Source of the DNA: Clostridium tyrobutyricum DSM 2637 = ATCC 25755 = JCM 11008
GTDB lineage: Bacteria; Bacillota; Clostridia; Clostridiales; Clostridiaceae
DNA: 64,000 bases
NCBI RefSeq assembly: GCF_000359585.1
Contig: NZ_APMH01000004.1
Coordinates: 62,001-126,000, forward strand
Reading direction: 5' to 3'
The notes under the pieces: model-generated
What the model was told of the DNA's origin: nothing
Seen by the model: the letters and a program-made list of their open reading frames with translations, nothing else
Database searches by the model: none
Shown: piece after piece, positions 1-8,840 of the stretch
How positions within the stretch are numbered: position 1 is the stretch's first letter
Layout: every line of letters starts with the position of its first letter
Program-made: the position numbers and the translations under genes

Positions 1-437
1 TTATCATATAGCAGCTGTTTTCCAATTGTCGTTTCCATAAATACAGGATGACCCTTTTTCTTTTTAAATGTGGGTATTACAATATCCTCTGATCTATTCA
101 ATAAAGTATTATACGTACTTTTATCTATCAGAGGATAATCTCCAGGTGTCAGAAAGAATTTGTCTCCTTCAAGTTTAGTTATACCTGTTTTTACAGAAGA
201 ATACATGCCCTGTTTATAATTGGAATTATATATTATCTTAACTTTATCATAATCTTTTAATATTCTCTGTATAATTTGTATCTTGTGTCCACCTATAACA
301 TATACTTTATTACAATATTGCATCATGTTCTCTACGCAATTTTCAATAATGGTTTTTCCTCTAAATGGAAGGGCCATTTTAAAAGTTTTTGCTCTTGAAG
401 ACAGCCCTGCTGCTAAAACAATGCCCTCAACCATCAT
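1..437 (-). CDS. MobA/MocA-like nucleotidyltransferase, 3' end cut by window
   Basis: Partial gene: it starts at 437 and runs off the left edge, so about 145 residues are visible. The N-terminus reads MMVEGIVLAAGLSSRAKTFK, the glycine-rich nucleotide-binding loop of NTP-transferase family 3, followed by a conserved Lys and a P-x-x-G-K segment. A later TPGDYPLID segment matches the metal-binding region. In this family MocA/MobA transfers CMP or GMP to molybdopterin, and neighbours of selenium-dependent hydroxylases (YgfJ-type) form one subgroup. The start overlaps the stop of the upstream flavoprotein gene in an ATGA arrangement, so the two are translationally coupled. Proximity to xdhC, moaC and moeA-like genes supports cofactor maturation for a molybdenum hydroxylase. 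Which nucleotide it uses cannot be read from the sequence. Confidence 0.8.
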   Translation of the reverse strand, partial: MMVEGIVLAAGLSSRAKTFKMALPFRGKTIIENCVENMMQYCNKVYVIGGHKIQIIQRILKDYDKVKIIYNSNYKQGMYSSVKTGITKLEGDKFFLTPGDYPLIDKSTYNTLLNRSEDIVIPTFKKKKGHPVFMETTIGKQLLYD

Positions 438-1522
438 AGTTTTATAGCACCGAATTTGCATTTTGTAGTACAAAGTCCACATCCAAAGCATTTTGATCTA
501 TCTATAAATGCCTTCTTGTCTGCAATTGATATAGCATCATACATACAGCTTGTCTTGCAGTTTCCACATCCTATACATTTATCTTGAATTACTGACGGAA
601 ATACAGTTTTATAAAGTTCAGACTCTCTTTTTTTCATTTTCCCTATAGTAATCCCCCTTATTTCATCAAGGGAATTATATCCATGTAAATCAAGCCATTC
701 ATCTATTTCCCGAGCAATTTTACCAAAAGCATCATGTCCATGTATTATAGCTTCTGTACAGACCTGAACGGCAGATGCTCCTGCCATTATCATCTCTATG
801 GCATCTTTTCCCGAGCTAACTCCTCCAACACCAAATACTGGAATGGAAACTGCTTTGCATATTTCATATACATGTCTAAGTGCTATGGGCTTTATAGCTG
901 AACCTGTCATCCAGCCATAGCCCAGTTGGCTTCCCATTCTTGGAAGTCCTGTTTCTACATCTATGCTGAGACATGGTCCCACAGAGTTAATAGCTACGAT
1001 GCCATCTGCTCCTTCACTTTCAAGCATTGATGCAAACTTTCCTACATCGGCTACCCCAGGACTTATCTTCATAAAAACAGGCTTGTCCGTATGAGCTTTT
1101 GCAGCTTCAAGTGGGCCGGTAACTGCGCGTATATCTCTTCCTACATAGTGAGCTGATATTTCATATGCATCTGCAAATTTATCCACTCTTGGAACAAGGT
1201 TTGCAATTTCATCTTCTTTGTATCCAAGCCCTACTATTATAGGTACGCCGCTCTTCCTTGAATTTTCATATTCATGTTCAATCCAATGTTCTGGAGTCAA
1301 TTCAGACCACAATTCTGTGTTTAAAAATTTTTCACCAAAAGTTGCCATACATGGTTTTGGTATTTTTGCAGCCTTTGTAGATATAGTTTTGCTTACAACC
1401 CCACCTACTCCTCCTTGGGCACATTTTATTATCATTTCTGCATCTCTTGTAGGTGGACCTGCTGCTGCAATTACAGGATTTTTAAACTCTATTCCACATA
1501 TATTAACACTTGTTTTTGCCAT
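434..1522 (-). CDS. PreA-like dihydroorotate/dihydropyrimidine dehydrogenase-type flavoprotein with two 4Fe-4S clusters
   Basis: 362 residues. Residues 1-300 form a class I DHOD-like FMN barrel (GGVGGVVSKTI, FMKISPG, then GVGGVSSGKDAIEMIMAGAS for phosphate binding). Residues about 310-362 are a bacterial ferredoxin domain with two motifs, CIGCGNCKTSC and CFGCGLCTTKC. This layout matches the PreA subunit of dihydropyrimidine dehydrogenase, which reduces uracil/thymine or related rings with electrons arriving through the clusters. No PreT partner is adjacent. Placed between ssnA and a mobA-like gene in a purine-catabolic operon, it probably performs a redox step on a ring intermediate, possibly taking the place of YgfK. 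The ATG has a good AAGGAG site 9 bases upstream. The family call is firm; the substrate is inferred. Confidence 0.85.
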   Translation of the reverse strand: MAKTSVNICGIEFKNPVIAAAGPPTRDAEMIIKCAQGGVGGVVSKTISTKAAKIPKPCMATFGEKFLNTELWSELTPEHWIEHEYENSRKSGVPIIVGLGYKEDEIANLVPRVDKFADAYEISAHYVGRDIRAVTGPLEAAKAHTDKPVFMKISPGVADVGKFASMLESEGADGIVAINSVGPCLSIDVETGLPRMGSQLGYGWMTGSAIKPIALRHVYEICKAVSIPVFGVGGVSSGKDAIEMIMAGASAVQVCTEAIIHGHDAFGKIAREIDEWLDLHGYNSLDEIRGITIGKMKKRESELYKTVFPSVIQDKCIGCGNCKTSCMYDAISIADKKAFIDRSKCFGCGLCTTKCKFGAIKL

Positions 1523-1535
1523 ACTAAATCACTCC

Positions 1536-2864
1536 TTAAATTCTTTTCCACAACTTTTCAGATAAACTACGTGCTTTTGTCATAATCTTATCTTCATCTA
1601 TGTTCTTCAATTTTCTATTTTCCATTATTATCTTTCCATTTATAATAGTAGATACTACATTGGAGGCACCCATCCCAAACACCAGATGACCTAATATATT
1701 ATCTCCTGATACAGGTGTATAATCTTTGTAATCCACTATTATCACATCTCCAAAACATCCCTTTTCTATAGCACCTGCAGGCTTTCCAAAAAGTCTGTTT
1801 ATTATTTCACCATTATTGTAAAATGCCATTTTTTCAATAGAATCCAATCCCATTGCCGAAGGATCTTTTTTTATCATCTTATGGACTACATAAGCAGTTT
1901 GGATTTCTCTAAACATGTCTGTAGTAAATCCATCTGTACCAAATCCTACAAGTACTCCTCTATCAAGCATGTAACTTACATCTGGAAGTCCTACTGCATT
2001 ATTCATATTGGATTCAGGATTGTGAACCACCATAGTATCACTATTCTTTAATATTTCAATATCATCCTTATCTATATTTACTCCATGAACGGCTATGGTT
2101 TTTTCTCCTAAAACCCCAAGATCATAGAGTCTTTTAACTACACTTTTCCTATATCTGTATTGATTTATATCTTCATCTGCCATACCTTCAGATACATGAA
2201 TATGAAATCCACATCCAAGCTCCCTCTGCATTTCAACTGCCCTTTTAAAAGTTTCATCAGAAACTGTAAAAGCTGCATGGACTCCAAAAGATCCGGTTAT
2301 CAGACTATTTTTATTTTCTCTGCATTTTTTTATAAAATCATAGTTCTCCTTAAGTCCTTCTTCTGCTATTTCCATTCCATCTCTTTCAGACACTTCATAG
2401 CAGTAATTTCCTCTTACTCCAATACTTTTAAAAGCTCTGCTCAATTCATTCAAGCTGCCCGTACAGGCATAGGGACTGCAGTGATGATCTACAATAGATG
2501 TAGTTCCATGTTTAACTGCTTCAATAGCTGATACAAGTCCACTGTAGTATATATCTTCCATGGACAATTTTTTATCCAATCTCCACCAGAGATTTTGAAG
2601 TATTTGAAGAAAATTTTTTGATGGATCTCCTCCAATATTCATTCCACGTGAAAAAGCACTATAGGTATGAAAATGGGAACACACCATTCCGGGCATTATG
2701 TAATTTCCTGCAGCATCAATTTGTTCTTCATGCTCATATTTATGTTCAAGTTGTTGGCTTGGTCCAACTTCTTCTATTATTCCATTTTTTATATATACTG
2801 CACCATTTTTTACTATGGTGTTGTGTTTGTCAAATTTAAGTACAGTTCCATTTTTTACAAGCAC
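1536..2864 (-). CDS. ssnA: Putative aminohydrolase SsnA
   Basis: 442-residue amidohydrolase of the TrzN/AtzA/guanine-deaminase type. A small beta-sandwich start (MLVKNGTVLKFDKHNT) leads to the metal motif FHTYSAFSRGMN. Further ligands lie in HIHVSEG (second His pair), an AVHGVNID segment and VGFGTDGFTTD. SsnA is the conserved hydrolase of selenium-dependent molybdenum hydroxylase clusters and of bacterial purine/urate catabolic clusters, where it is thought to open or deaminate a purine-derived ring. The start is GTG at 2864, chosen because AAGGGGTGA sits 5-6 bases upstream and no ATG is near. It lies 13 bases from the PreA-like gene and 82 bases from the hydantoinase, in the same orientation. 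Confidence 0.88.
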   Translation of the reverse strand: MLVKNGTVLKFDKHNTIVKNGAVYIKNGIIEEVGPSQQLEHKYEHEEQIDAAGNYIMPGMVCSHFHTYSAFSRGMNIGGDPSKNFLQILQNLWWRLDKKLSMEDIYYSGLVSAIEAVKHGTTSIVDHHCSPYACTGSLNELSRAFKSIGVRGNYCYEVSERDGMEIAEEGLKENYDFIKKCRENKNSLITGSFGVHAAFTVSDETFKRAVEMQRELGCGFHIHVSEGMADEDINQYRYRKSVVKRLYDLGVLGEKTIAVHGVNIDKDDIEILKNSDTMVVHNPESNMNNAVGLPDVSYMLDRGVLVGFGTDGFTTDMFREIQTAYVVHKMIKKDPSAMGLDSIEKMAFYNNGEIINRLFGKPAGAIEKGCFGDVIIVDYKDYTPVSGDNILGHLVFGMGASNVVSTIINGKIIMENRKLKNIDEDKIMTKARSLSEKLWKRI

Positions 2865-2946
2865 TTTTTATCACCCCTTTTTTCAAAAGTCTAAAGTTCA
2901 AATATCAAAGTCCAATTTTTGCTATCTGATATTTGTTCTTTGAACT

Positions 2947-4329
2947 CTAAACTTTACTTACACTTCTTCTAATAAATTTTCCTCTGCCTTTTTTGCCTTT
3001 GAATTGTCCATTTTCTACTATGACTTCTCCTCTTGACATGGTTATTACAGGATAACCTTGAAGTTCAAAGTTCTCATAACATGTATAATCCACATTTTCA
3101 TGAAGCATATCATTTTTTATAGTCATATTCTTCTTTGGATCTATAATGACTATATCAGCATCTGAGCCTATTTTTATATCTCCTTTTTTAGGATAAAGCC
3201 CAAATATTTTTGCAGGTTTTGTACTTGTTATATCAACAAATTTATTAATACTTATCCTCTTCTTCATAACCCCTTCTGAAAAAAGTAGTGGTAATCTGGT
3301 TTCAATTCCAGGTGCTCCATTTGGGCATTTACTAAAGTCACCTATTCCATATTGTTTTTCTTTATTGAAATTAAAAGGACAATGATCTGTAGCAACTACA
3401 TCCAATGTACCATTTTCAATGTATTTCCAAAGAATATCCTGATTGAATTTCTTTCTAAGAGGTGGACTCATTATGTATTTAAGTCCTTCATTATCAGGTT
3501 TGTTATAAAGAGTTTCATCCAGGAAAAGATATTGTGGACATGTTTCTCCAAATACATTCCTTTTGTTTTTCTTTGCATTTTCTATTAATTTGGCAGCCTT
3601 TGCTGTAGAATCATGAACTATATAAAGTGGTGCATTTCCTGCAAGAGATGCCAGTGTAATCATTCTATTCACTGCTTCCTCTTCTGCCTCTTCAGGCCTG
3701 CTAAGTGCATGATATATAGGTGATTTCATTTCTCTGCTCAAATAGAAATTTCTAAAATAATTCAATATTCCATCATTTTCACAGTGAACGGCAGTAACTG
3801 CACCAAGTTCTCCCAATCTCTTCATTGTCCTTAAAATGTCCTGATCCTCAAGTTTGAAATCATATGTAAGGTATATTTTAAAACTGGTTACTCCTTCTTT
3901 CTCAACTATATATTTCATTTCATTGATTATATGATCATCTACATGCTGTATGACTCCATGAAATCCATAGTCGACTACTGCCTTATTATCTGCATATCCA
4001 TGATATACATCAATTTGATGTTTTAAACTGCAGCCTTGAGGCCCAAAACCAATATGATCTACAATGGATGTAGTTCCGCCAAAGGCCGCAGCCACCGTAC
4101 CCGTATAAAAATCATCTACGGCAACTGCACTTCCTGTATGAAGATTCAGGTGGGTATGCACATCTACACCACCTGGAACTACATACATATTTGAAGCATC
4201 AATTATATTGTCTGAATCTCTTTGTATATTTTCTCCTATATCTACAATTATTCCATCTTCGATATATATGTCACCTTTCAACAACTTCTCAGAAGTCGCT
4301 ATATTACCATTTTTTATTATGGTTGACAT
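2947..4329 (-). CDS. hyuA: Dihydropyrimidinase / hydantoinase-family cyclic amidohydrolase
   Basis: 460 residues, a normal length for the family. It shows VPGGVDVHTHLN (metal His pair), the carbamylated-lysine region SFKIYLTYDF, CENDGI (His), and VATDHCPFNF with the catalytic Asp. The enzyme hydrolyses cyclic amides such as dihydropyrimidines or hydantoins to N-carbamoyl amino acids. In purine/urate catabolic clusters the hyuA-type gene would open a ring intermediate before the ureido groups are removed. The ATG overlaps the stop of the ygeY gene by one base (TAATG) with AGAGGTG 8 bases upstream, so the two are translationally coupled. The exact ring substrate is inferred. Confidence 0.88.
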   Translation of the reverse strand: MSTIIKNGNIATSEKLLKGDIYIEDGIIVDIGENIQRDSDNIIDASNMYVVPGGVDVHTHLNLHTGSAVAVDDFYTGTVAAAFGGTTSIVDHIGFGPQGCSLKHQIDVYHGYADNKAVVDYGFHGVIQHVDDHIINEMKYIVEKEGVTSFKIYLTYDFKLEDQDILRTMKRLGELGAVTAVHCENDGILNYFRNFYLSREMKSPIYHALSRPEEAEEEAVNRMITLASLAGNAPLYIVHDSTAKAAKLIENAKKNKRNVFGETCPQYLFLDETLYNKPDNEGLKYIMSPPLRKKFNQDILWKYIENGTLDVVATDHCPFNFNKEKQYGIGDFSKCPNGAPGIETRLPLLFSEGVMKKRISINKFVDITSTKPAKIFGLYPKKGDIKIGSDADIVIIDPKKNMTIKNDMLHENVDYTCYENFELQGYPVITMSRGEVIVENGQFKGKKGRGKFIRRSVSKV

Positions 4330-5513
4330 TAGGAAAGCACCTCTTTGACAATTGTATAATATCCTTCCACAGCCTTTGTAAGTTGCGATATTTCAATATA
4401 TTCATTTACTGTATGAGCCAGGTTTTCCTTGGATGGTCCAAAACCTATGGTCTTTATTCCCGCCTCACCTGCATAGTGACTTCCGTTTGTGCAGAAAGAA
4501 TAATGAGTTATTTCCGGATCTATTCCAGCCTTTTTAAGGCCATTGTATGCTTTTTCAACAAATTCATCTTTTCTATCATACAACCATCCAGGGAAAAATC
4601 TTTCTCCTTCGATTTCATTACCTGTATAGCATCTTTCTTTTCCCTTCGAGAAACTTACTTTAGCTTTAAATTCGGCATCTTCGCCTTCAAGTTTTTTAAT
4701 AATATCCTGTATAGGCTTTAAAACACTTTCTCTTGTTTCTCCTACCAGAAGTCTTCTGTCAAAAGTTGCCCTGCAGTAATCTGGAACTACGGATGCTCCT
4801 GGATATGGGGATGATTTTATATCTGTAAGTTCAAGTATTCCATCTCCAAGGAAAGGATGAGTGCTGAGTTTAAGTTTTCGTATAGCTTCTATTAGTTTAT
4901 TCATTTTATAAACTGCATTTATTCCATTTTCAGGATTTGCTGAATGAGCAGGTTTTCCAAAAGTTTCAACTAAGATTTCCGCTCTTCCTCTCTGACCTAT
5001 TTTCAAATTACAGTTTGATGCTTCTCCTATTACTACATAATCAGGTTTTACTCTTGCACTTATCTTTCTTGAAGCAACCCCTTCGAAACACTCTTCATGA
5101 ACAACTCCTGCAATGTATATATCACCTTTAAACTTTCTTTTAATATCTTTTGCAAAATAAGAAACTGCACATATCATGGCACAAAGTGCACCTTTCATGT
5201 CAGAAGTTCCCCTTCCATACATCTTTCCTTCATGGATTTCAGCAGCAAAAGGAGGGTATTTCCATTCACTTTTATCAATTACAGGTACAGTATCCATATG
5301 ACCGTCAAACAATATGGATTTTCCACTTTCTTCGCCTTTTATATGTCCTATTATATTTCCATAATCATCTATAAAAAAATCATCGAAGCCCATGTTGTTA
5401 AATGCACTTTTTATAACATCTACAACTCCATTTTCTTCTCCTGAATAACTTCTGGTGCTTATAAGCTTTCTGCACAATTCTACTGTTTCATTTTTTCTTT
5501 CTTCCGATAACAT
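4329..5513 (-). CDS. ygeY: YgeY-type M20 metallopeptidase-fold hydrolase (selenium metabolism-linked)
   Basis: 394 residues with the M20 ArgE/DapE fold. Seen motifs are LFDGHMDTVP (metal His and Asp), GRGTSDMKGALCAM (bridging Asp), HEECFEG (catalytic and metal Glu), and a late SHYAGEAGIKTIGFGP with the last metal His region HTVNEYI. This matches YgeY, a conserved companion of DpaL/YgeX and hydantoinase in purine and selenate-linked clusters. It is expected to hydrolyse an N-carbamoyl or ureido intermediate, giving 2,3-diaminopropionate or a precursor. AGGGGG precedes the ATG. The family is confident; the reaction comes from literature on related clusters rather than from this sequence. Confidence 0.85.
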   Translation of the reverse strand: MLSEERKNETVELCRKLISTRSYSGEENGVVDVIKSAFNNMGFDDFFIDDYGNIIGHIKGEESGKSILFDGHMDTVPVIDKSEWKYPPFAAEIHEGKMYGRGTSDMKGALCAMICAVSYFAKDIKRKFKGDIYIAGVVHEECFEGVASRKISARVKPDYVVIGEASNCNLKIGQRGRAEILVETFGKPAHSANPENGINAVYKMNKLIEAIRKLKLSTHPFLGDGILELTDIKSSPYPGASVVPDYCRATFDRRLLVGETRESVLKPIQDIIKKLEGEDAEFKAKVSFSKGKERCYTGNEIEGERFFPGWLYDRKDEFVEKAYNGLKKAGIDPEITHYSFCTNGSHYAGEAGIKTIGFGPSKENLAHTVNEYIEISQLTKAVEGYYTIVKEVLS

Positions 5514-5532
5514 CTTTATGCCCCCTGAAATA

Positions 5533-7119
5533 TTAAATTCTTATTACGCTTCCGCTTAAATCTTTGCTTCTTTTTCCATTGTCAAGTACAACATTTCCAT
5601 TTATAATTACCGTATCTATTCCTTCTGGATACTGTTCAGGATCAATAAATGTACTCTTGTCAATTACAGTATCTGGTGAAAATATTACAACATCGGCCTT
5701 TTTGCCAACCTGTAGAACTCCTCTGTCCTTTATATTGAATGTCTTTGCAGCTTTGTAAGTCATCTTGTATATTGCATCTTCAAGCGTAAGCACTTTCTTC
5801 TCTCTTACATATCTTCCAAGTATTCTTGGAAAGGTTCCATAAACTCTTGGATGTGGCTTCCCTGCAAGTAGACCATCAGTGCACACATTCTGTTCTCTTC
5901 TCTTTAGAAATTTTATTACATGTTCTTCTGTTCCGTAATAATCGTACATACCTACTGCATTTTCCTCTTCATACAATAGATCAAAAGTAGCATTATATGG
6001 ATCTTTGTTTCTCATATCTGCAATTTCCACAAGATTTTTTCCTATGCAATCCTTGTTCTTGTCTGTCTTTACACTAGTAACATATATATTCTCAAAGCCA
6101 GCAAAATCTATGAAATTATCCCATCCTGGAATTCCATTTTTTATATCATCAATCATTTTCTTTCTAAGATCATTATCTTCCAATCTTTTAAGTAATTTAT
6201 CAGTTCCACCATCGTGAACCCATCCAGGAAGAACCACTCCAAGCATTGTACTTCCTGCAGAATATGGATACTGATCATAAGATACCCTTAATCCTTCTTT
6301 TTCAGCTTCATCTAGAAGTTCCGCCATCTTGTCAACCTTATCCCAATTTTTCTTTCCACATACTTTGAAGTGGGAAAAATGAATCTTGACTCCACTTTCC
6401 CGTCCAATTTTTATTATTTCCTTCATGGAATTTACTATATCATCAGCTTCACTTCTCTGATGAACTACAAATATCTTGTCCTGCTCTGCTGCAACCTTGC
6501 AAATCTCTATTAATTCATTTACTTCACTGTATGCACATGGCATATATATAAGTCCCGAGGAAATACCTATAGCTCCTGCCTTCAATTCTCTTTCGGTTAT
6601 GTCTTTCATCTTTTGAATATCTTCCCTGGTCAATGGCCTATTTTCAAGACCTACAGCTTCCATTCTTATATTTCCATGTGGAACAAGATAAGATACATTT
6701 GTTGCAGTTTTATTTTTTTCAAGAAGTTTCAAATATCCTTTGGTATCTTTCCAATCCCATTTAAGCTTGGTACTGTCGCCATCAAGTCCGGCTATATTTT
6801 TTCTCCATGGACTTATGTATTTTTCAGGTATAGGTGCTGTAGACACTCCATCCTGTCCCAGTACCTCAGTAGTTATACCCTGTCTAACTTTTGGTTCCAC
6901 ATATGGGTCAAGAAGTATCTGTACGTCTGAATGACTGTGAGTATCTATAAAACCAGGACATACAACTTTTCCATTTGCATCTATTACAGTATCAAATTTG
7001 CCTCCTATATTCTTTCCTATGCAACTTATAATTTCATTTTTAATTACAATGTCCGCTTTATATTGTGATGAACCTGTTCCATCTACAATAATCCCATTTT
7101 TTATAAGTACACTACTCAT
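5533..7119 (-). CDS. D-aminoacylase / N-acyl-D-amino-acid deacylase-family amidohydrolase
   Basis: 528 residues from the ATG at 7119 (MSSVLIKNGIIVDGTGSS). A longer in-frame start at 7137 exists, but GGGAG lies 11 bases before 7119 and the family normally begins with this VLIKNG segment. Motifs are FIDTHSHSDVQILLDP (metal His pair and Asp), GQDGVS, HFSHFKVCG and a late CTDGLLAGKPHPRVYGTFPR, which is diagnostic of D-aminoacylases. It hydrolyses N-acyl or N-carbamoyl D-amino acids. It overlaps the dpaL stop by 8 bases, so it belongs to the same operon. In a purine pathway it could remove a carbamoyl or acyl group from a diaminopropionate precursor. That role is inferred, as canonical clusters do not list this gene. 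Confidence 0.85.
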   Translation of the reverse strand: MSSVLIKNGIIVDGTGSSQYKADIVIKNEIISCIGKNIGGKFDTVIDANGKVVCPGFIDTHSHSDVQILLDPYVEPKVRQGITTEVLGQDGVSTAPIPEKYISPWRKNIAGLDGDSTKLKWDWKDTKGYLKLLEKNKTATNVSYLVPHGNIRMEAVGLENRPLTREDIQKMKDITERELKAGAIGISSGLIYMPCAYSEVNELIEICKVAAEQDKIFVVHQRSEADDIVNSMKEIIKIGRESGVKIHFSHFKVCGKKNWDKVDKMAELLDEAEKEGLRVSYDQYPYSAGSTMLGVVLPGWVHDGGTDKLLKRLEDNDLRKKMIDDIKNGIPGWDNFIDFAGFENIYVTSVKTDKNKDCIGKNLVEIADMRNKDPYNATFDLLYEEENAVGMYDYYGTEEHVIKFLKRREQNVCTDGLLAGKPHPRVYGTFPRILGRYVREKKVLTLEDAIYKMTYKAAKTFNIKDRGVLQVGKKADVVIFSPDTVIDKSTFIDPEQYPEGIDTVIINGNVVLDNGKRSKDLSGSVIRI

Positions 7120-8335
7120 AGCTTGGACATCTCCCATCCCATACTACTTCTCTATATCCATCTGGATATGTATCTCCTTCAGTACTTATGATCAAGACTT
7201 TCGAGTTGCTGTCAAGCTTTAATTTTTCTTTGACATCCTTGAACTTTTCTCTTTGGAGTATAAGACTTAAAAGTCCCATTCCAACTGCTCCTGATTCACC
7301 TGATATTACCTGATCATCGCCTGGTAATGGATTTCCAAGTATCCTCATACCTCTTGCAGATACATAATCTCCACAGGAAACATATGCATTTGCATAGTCT
7401 CTGAGTATTTTCCATGAAATAGTATTGGGTTCGCCGCATGCAAGTCCTGCCATAATGGTTTCCATATCCCCTGTTACAGGATGAATTTTACCATCTCCGC
7501 TTGATGCTGATTTAAAAATGCATGCTGCTGTATTTGGCTCTACTATAATAGATATAGGTCTGTCTTCTCTGTAAAGATTAGTAAAGTATCCAAGTATTGA
7601 TCCTGCAAAAGATCCAACTCCTGCCTGAAGAAATACATGAGTTGGCTTTTCAGCTCCCATATCTTGAAGCTGCGAAATTACCTCATCAGTTATAGTAGTA
7701 TATCCCTGCATGATCCATGTGGGAATATGTTCATATCCATCCCATGCAGTATCCTGAACCATGATTCCACCTATCTTGTCTGCTACACTTTTGGCATATC
7801 TTACAGCATCATCATAATTCATATCTGTTATACTTGCTTCTGCGCCTTCTCTTCTTATATTTTCAAGTCTGTCTTTGGCAGATCCCTTAGGCATATATAC
7901 TATGGATTTGTATCCAAAATTTTTAGCTGCCCACGCTACTCCTCTACCATGATTTCCATCAGTTGCAGTTACAAAAGTTATGTCTCCTATTTTATCTTTT
8001 ATTTCTTTTGATTTAAGCATTTCAAAACTTGCATCTTCTATATCAATACCAAGTTTTTCACAAATACAATTGCTAACTGCATAAGCGCCTCCCAATGATT
8101 TAAAAGCATTTAAGCCAAATCTTTTTGATTCATCCTTAATATAAATTTTATCTATTCCAAGATATTTTGCTAAATTATTCAAACTGTGAAGTGGTGTAGC
8201 TTTGTAATTTGGAAATGTTTCAAAGAATTTTCTTACAGTACCTATAGATTCTTTAGACAAGAAATCCGTATTGCTTATATCTGATATTTTATCTCCTGAA
8301 TTGGAATTATACTTAAATTTTATTTCACTTAACAT
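7112..8335 (-). CDS. dpaL: Diaminopropionate ammonia-lyase
   Basis: 407 residues, fold-type II PLP enzyme. Lys in FKSLGGAYAV is the expected Schiff-base lysine. TDGNHGRGVAWAAK is the phosphate/substrate loop typical of YgeX, and SGESGAVGMGLL lies near the end. The enzyme converts 2,3-diaminopropionate (both stereoisomers in the E. coli protein) to pyruvate and two ammonia, the terminal step of the purine-to-diaminopropionate route and a source of nitrogen and pyruvate in fermentation. AAAGGA lies 10 bases before the ATG at 8335; ATG 8341 and TTG 8344 are alternatives with too short a spacer. It sits 20 bases after moaC. Confidence 0.92.
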   Translation of the reverse strand: MLSEIKFKYNSNSGDKISDISNTDFLSKESIGTVRKFFETFPNYKATPLHSLNNLAKYLGIDKIYIKDESKRFGLNAFKSLGGAYAVSNCICEKLGIDIEDASFEMLKSKEIKDKIGDITFVTATDGNHGRGVAWAAKNFGYKSIVYMPKGSAKDRLENIRREGAEASITDMNYDDAVRYAKSVADKIGGIMVQDTAWDGYEHIPTWIMQGYTTITDEVISQLQDMGAEKPTHVFLQAGVGSFAGSILGYFTNLYREDRPISIIVEPNTAACIFKSASSGDGKIHPVTGDMETIMAGLACGEPNTISWKILRDYANAYVSCGDYVSARGMRILGNPLPGDDQVISGESGAVGMGLLSLILQREKFKDVKEKLKLDSNSKVLIISTEGDTYPDGYREVVWDGRCPSYE

Positions 8336-8355
8336 AATCATCAAATCCTTTCTTT

Positions 8356-8835
8356 CTATTTAATTTTTCTTTCAAATACTCCAGATTTTCCTCCACTTTT
8401 TTTCATGAGCATTATATCTTTGACAACCATCCCCCTGTCAATAGCTTTGCACATGTCATATATAGTTAGAGCTGCAGCTGAGACTGCAGTTAATGCTTCC
8501 ATTTCAACACCTGTCTGCCCTGTATTTTTCACTGTGGATTTTATTTTAATTGAGTTGTCATCAAAATTCATGGAGAATTCTATATCACAACCGGAAATAA
8601 AAATTGGATGGCACATAGGTATTATATTGGATGTATTTTTTGCAGCCATTATACCAGCTACTTGTGCTACAGCCAATACATCTCCTTTTTTTATACTTCC
8701 ATCTTTTATTCTATTCAAAGTTTCACTTTTCATGAATACGTGCCCTACTGCTGCAGCACTTCTTTCAGTTTCATCCTTAGAACTTACATCAACCATTTTA
8801 GCTCTTCCCTGATCATTTATATGAGTTAAATTCAA
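8356..8835 (-). CDS. moaC: Cyclic pyranopterin monophosphate synthase MoaC
   Basis: 159 residues from TTG 8835 ([18 protein letters not shown]). The motifs [27 protein letters not shown] and [20 protein letters not shown] are hallmark MoaC segments. MoaC converts the MoaA product 3',8-cyclo-GTP to cyclic pyranopterin monophosphate in molybdopterin synthesis. GGAAGGTG precedes TTG 8835 by 7 bases. The upstream GTG at 8844 overlaps the ribosome binding site and is unlikely. It lies 5 bases after the MoeA-like gene. Its presence inside the catabolic operon suggests cofactor supply is coregulated with a molybdenum hydroxylase encoded elsewhere. Confidence 0.93.
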   Translation of the reverse strand: MNLTHINDQGRAKMVDVSSKDETERSAAAVGHVFMKSETLNRIKDGSIKKGDVLAVAQVAGIMAAKNTSNIIPMCHPIFISGCDIEFSMNFDDNSIKIKSTVKNTGQTGVEMEALTAVSAAALTIYDMCKAIDRGMVVKDIMLMKKSGGKSGVFERKIK

Positions 8836-8840
8836 TTGAA

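Noticed and set aside
4191-4721. 176-codon open frame on the plus strand across the hydantoinase/ygeY junction
   Set aside because: It is antisense to two well-supported genes, has no ribosome site and an atypical hydrophobic, Ser/Phe/Leu-rich composition expected from a reverse-strand shadow.
5533-7137. Longer start of the D-aminoacylase at 7137
   Set aside because: It would overlap dpaL more, and the ribosome site GGGAG fits the ATG at 7119 better.
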